From assembly GCF_003143855.1 (NCBI RefSeq), contig NZ_QFRK01000013.1, positions 124,091 through 188,090 of the forward strand: 64,000 bases of DNA, given 5' to 3'. Under the pieces are notes generated by a model. It did no database searches, had not been told where the DNA came from, and saw only the letters and a list, made by a program, of their open reading frames with translations. This stretch comes from Streptomyces sp. NWU339 (GTDB lineage: Bacteria > Actinomycetota > Actinomycetes > Streptomycetales > Streptomycetaceae). Positions 63,107 through 64,000 of this stretch are shown here, in pieces (the first letter of the stretch is position 1; each line of letters opens with the position of its first letter). A program made the translations under genes and the position numbers.

Positions 63107-64000
63107 ATGAGGAAGAGTCACCCCGTCCGGCGTGCTGTGCTGGCCACCGCCGCCACCGTCTCCGGGATCGTGCTGCTGCTGACGCTGAAGCCGGATTCCG
63201 ACCCGGGCTCGGCGGACGCGGCCGGCGGCACGGTCCCGCCCGCGGCCGCGCAGTCCCCGCAGGGCGGCGCCCAGACCATCGCCAACGGCACCGTCACCGG
63301 TGACGCGGCGCAGACCCAGTACGGGGCCGTGCAGGTACGGATCACCGTCCAGGGCGGGAAGATCACCAAGGCCGAGGCCGTCCAGTCCCCCAAGGGCGGC
63401 CAGAGCGACCAGATCAACGCCGGCGCCGTACCCAAGCTCAACCAGGCCGTGGTCACCGCGCAGAGCGGCGAGATCGACGCGGTGTCCGGCGCCACCTACA
63501 CCAGCGCCGGCTACAAGAAGTCGCTGCAGTCCGCGCTCGACAAGGCCAGGGCCGCCGCACCGGCCGGGGACGGGCAGGGCGCGGAAAACGCCCAGGCCCT
63601 CGGCGACGGCACCGTCACCGGTGACGCGGCGCAGACCCAGTACGGGGCCGTGCAGGTACGGATCACCGTCCAGGGCGGGAAGATCACCAAGGCCGAGGCC
63701 GTCCAGTCCCCCAAGGGCGGCCAGAGCGACCAGATCAACGCCGGCGCCGTACCGAAACTCAACCAGTCCGCCGTGGCGGCGGGCAGCGCGGACATCGATG
63801 CGGTGTCCGGCGCCACCTACACCAGCACCGGGTACAAGAAGTCGCTGCAGTCCGCACTGGATCAGGCCAGGGCCGCCGGATCGGCCGCGTCCGGCAGCGG
63901 ATCCGCCGGCAAGAAGGAGCCCGCCGACGAGGAGCCCGCCGGGAAGGAGTCCGCCGGGAGCGGGCAGGGCTCGGAGGGCGGGCAGACCCTCAAGGACGGC
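63107..64000 (+). CDS. Secreted multi-domain FMN-binding (flavinylated) protein, 3' end outside window
   Basis: Visible part 298 residues. Signal/anchor: MRKSHPVRRAVLATAATVSG then a hydrophobic stretch. Two FMN-binding domains follow (about 60-146 and 167-253). Each holds the flavin-transferase acceptor motif SGAT (DAVSGATYTSAGYKKSL, DAVSGATYTSTGYKKSL), where ApbE would attach FMN to Thr. A Gly/Ser/Glu/Lys linker ends in QTLKDG, equivalent to the linkers before the first two domains, so a third domain probably begins at the window edge. Paired with the reductase upstream for electron transfer outside the membrane. Confidence 0.88.
   Translation, partial: MRKSHPVRRAVLATAATVSGIVLLLTLKPDSDPGSADAAGGTVPPAAAQSPQGGAQTIANGTVTGDAAQTQYGAVQVRITVQGGKITKAEAVQSPKGGQSDQINAGAVPKLNQAVVTAQSGEIDAVSGATYTSAGYKKSLQSALDKARAAAPAGDGQGAENAQALGDGTVTGDAAQTQYGAVQVRITVQGGKITKAEAVQSPKGGQSDQINAGAVPKLNQSAVAAGSADIDAVSGATYTSTGYKKSLQSALDQARAAGSAASGSGSAGKKEPADEEPAGKESAGSGQGSEGGQTLKDG
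63285..63432 (+). repeat. 148-bp exact direct repeat, copy 1
   Basis: Identical base for base to 63606-63753 (period 321 bp), covering the first half of each FMN-binding domain. Similarity continues beyond the exact segment to the SGAT motif. Confidence 0.92.
63606..63753 (+). repeat. 148-bp exact direct repeat, copy 2
   Basis: Second copy of 63285-63432. The first five bases of the unit (ACGGC) recur at the window end (63996-64000) after a similar linker. Confidence 0.92.

Overview
This is about 64 kb of chromosome from a Streptomyces or very close relative. The evidence is the extreme GC content, GTG/TTG starts behind GGAGG-type ribosome binding sites, SsgB (a sporulation protein of morphologically complex actinomycetes), phosphatidylinositol-mannoside genes, and a gene order that matches, from memory, the conserved core of Streptomyces coelicolor around relA-secDF-ruvABC-pdxST-thrS-ssgB-metNIQ-argH. 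No database search was possible, so homology calls rest on motifs and family knowledge.

Layout. 1-11.1 kb (minus strand): stringent-response relA (cut by the window edge), apt, secF, secD, yajC, ruvB, ruvA, ruvC, a YebC regulator, pdxT and pdxS. 11.3-14.7 kb: a LemA-like membrane protein, then three translationally coupled genes for phosphatidylinositol mannoside synthesis. 15-21.8 kb: an EF-G-like GTPase with non-canonical G motifs, a large membrane protein of unknown function, a HIT hydrolase and thrS. 22-28.3 kb: a DnaQ-like exonuclease, then an accessory patch bracketed by two identical tRNA-Val(CAC) genes. That patch holds a decayed carbohydrate ABC-transporter/polysaccharide-lyase operon whose first permease gene is split cleanly by a tnpB-only IS605-type element. 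28.4-41.6 kb: a PGPGW membrane protein, ssgB, a CGNR regulator, small membrane proteins, a DsbA-like protein, pabB/pabC, a five-gene tRNA cluster, a Ser/Thr kinase, an rRNA methyltransferase and cobA. 41.8-47.2 kb: a giant BluB-CobT fusion with a long disordered N-terminus, then cobL. 48-51.3 kb: the metNIQ transporter operon with an unusual leader that holds a candidate Met/Cys-rich micro-ORF and an operator-like TGGACA array. 51.3-57.4 kb: miscellaneous enzymes and regulators. 57.4-60.2 kb: argH and argG, with an ARG-box upstream of argG. 60.4-64 kb: a secreted protein, a PNPOx-like protein, and a ferric-reductase-like/FMN-binding pair. The FMN-binding protein carries recently duplicated flavinylation domains and runs off the window.

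Most of the window is housekeeping. The parts that look new or unusual are: the TnpB insertion in the relic pectin-type operon, which allows the empty site and the expected guide sequence to be read directly; the metNIQ leader; the repeated flavinylated domains; a palindromic repeat inside relA; and the tRNA-Val copy with compensatory acceptor-stem changes.
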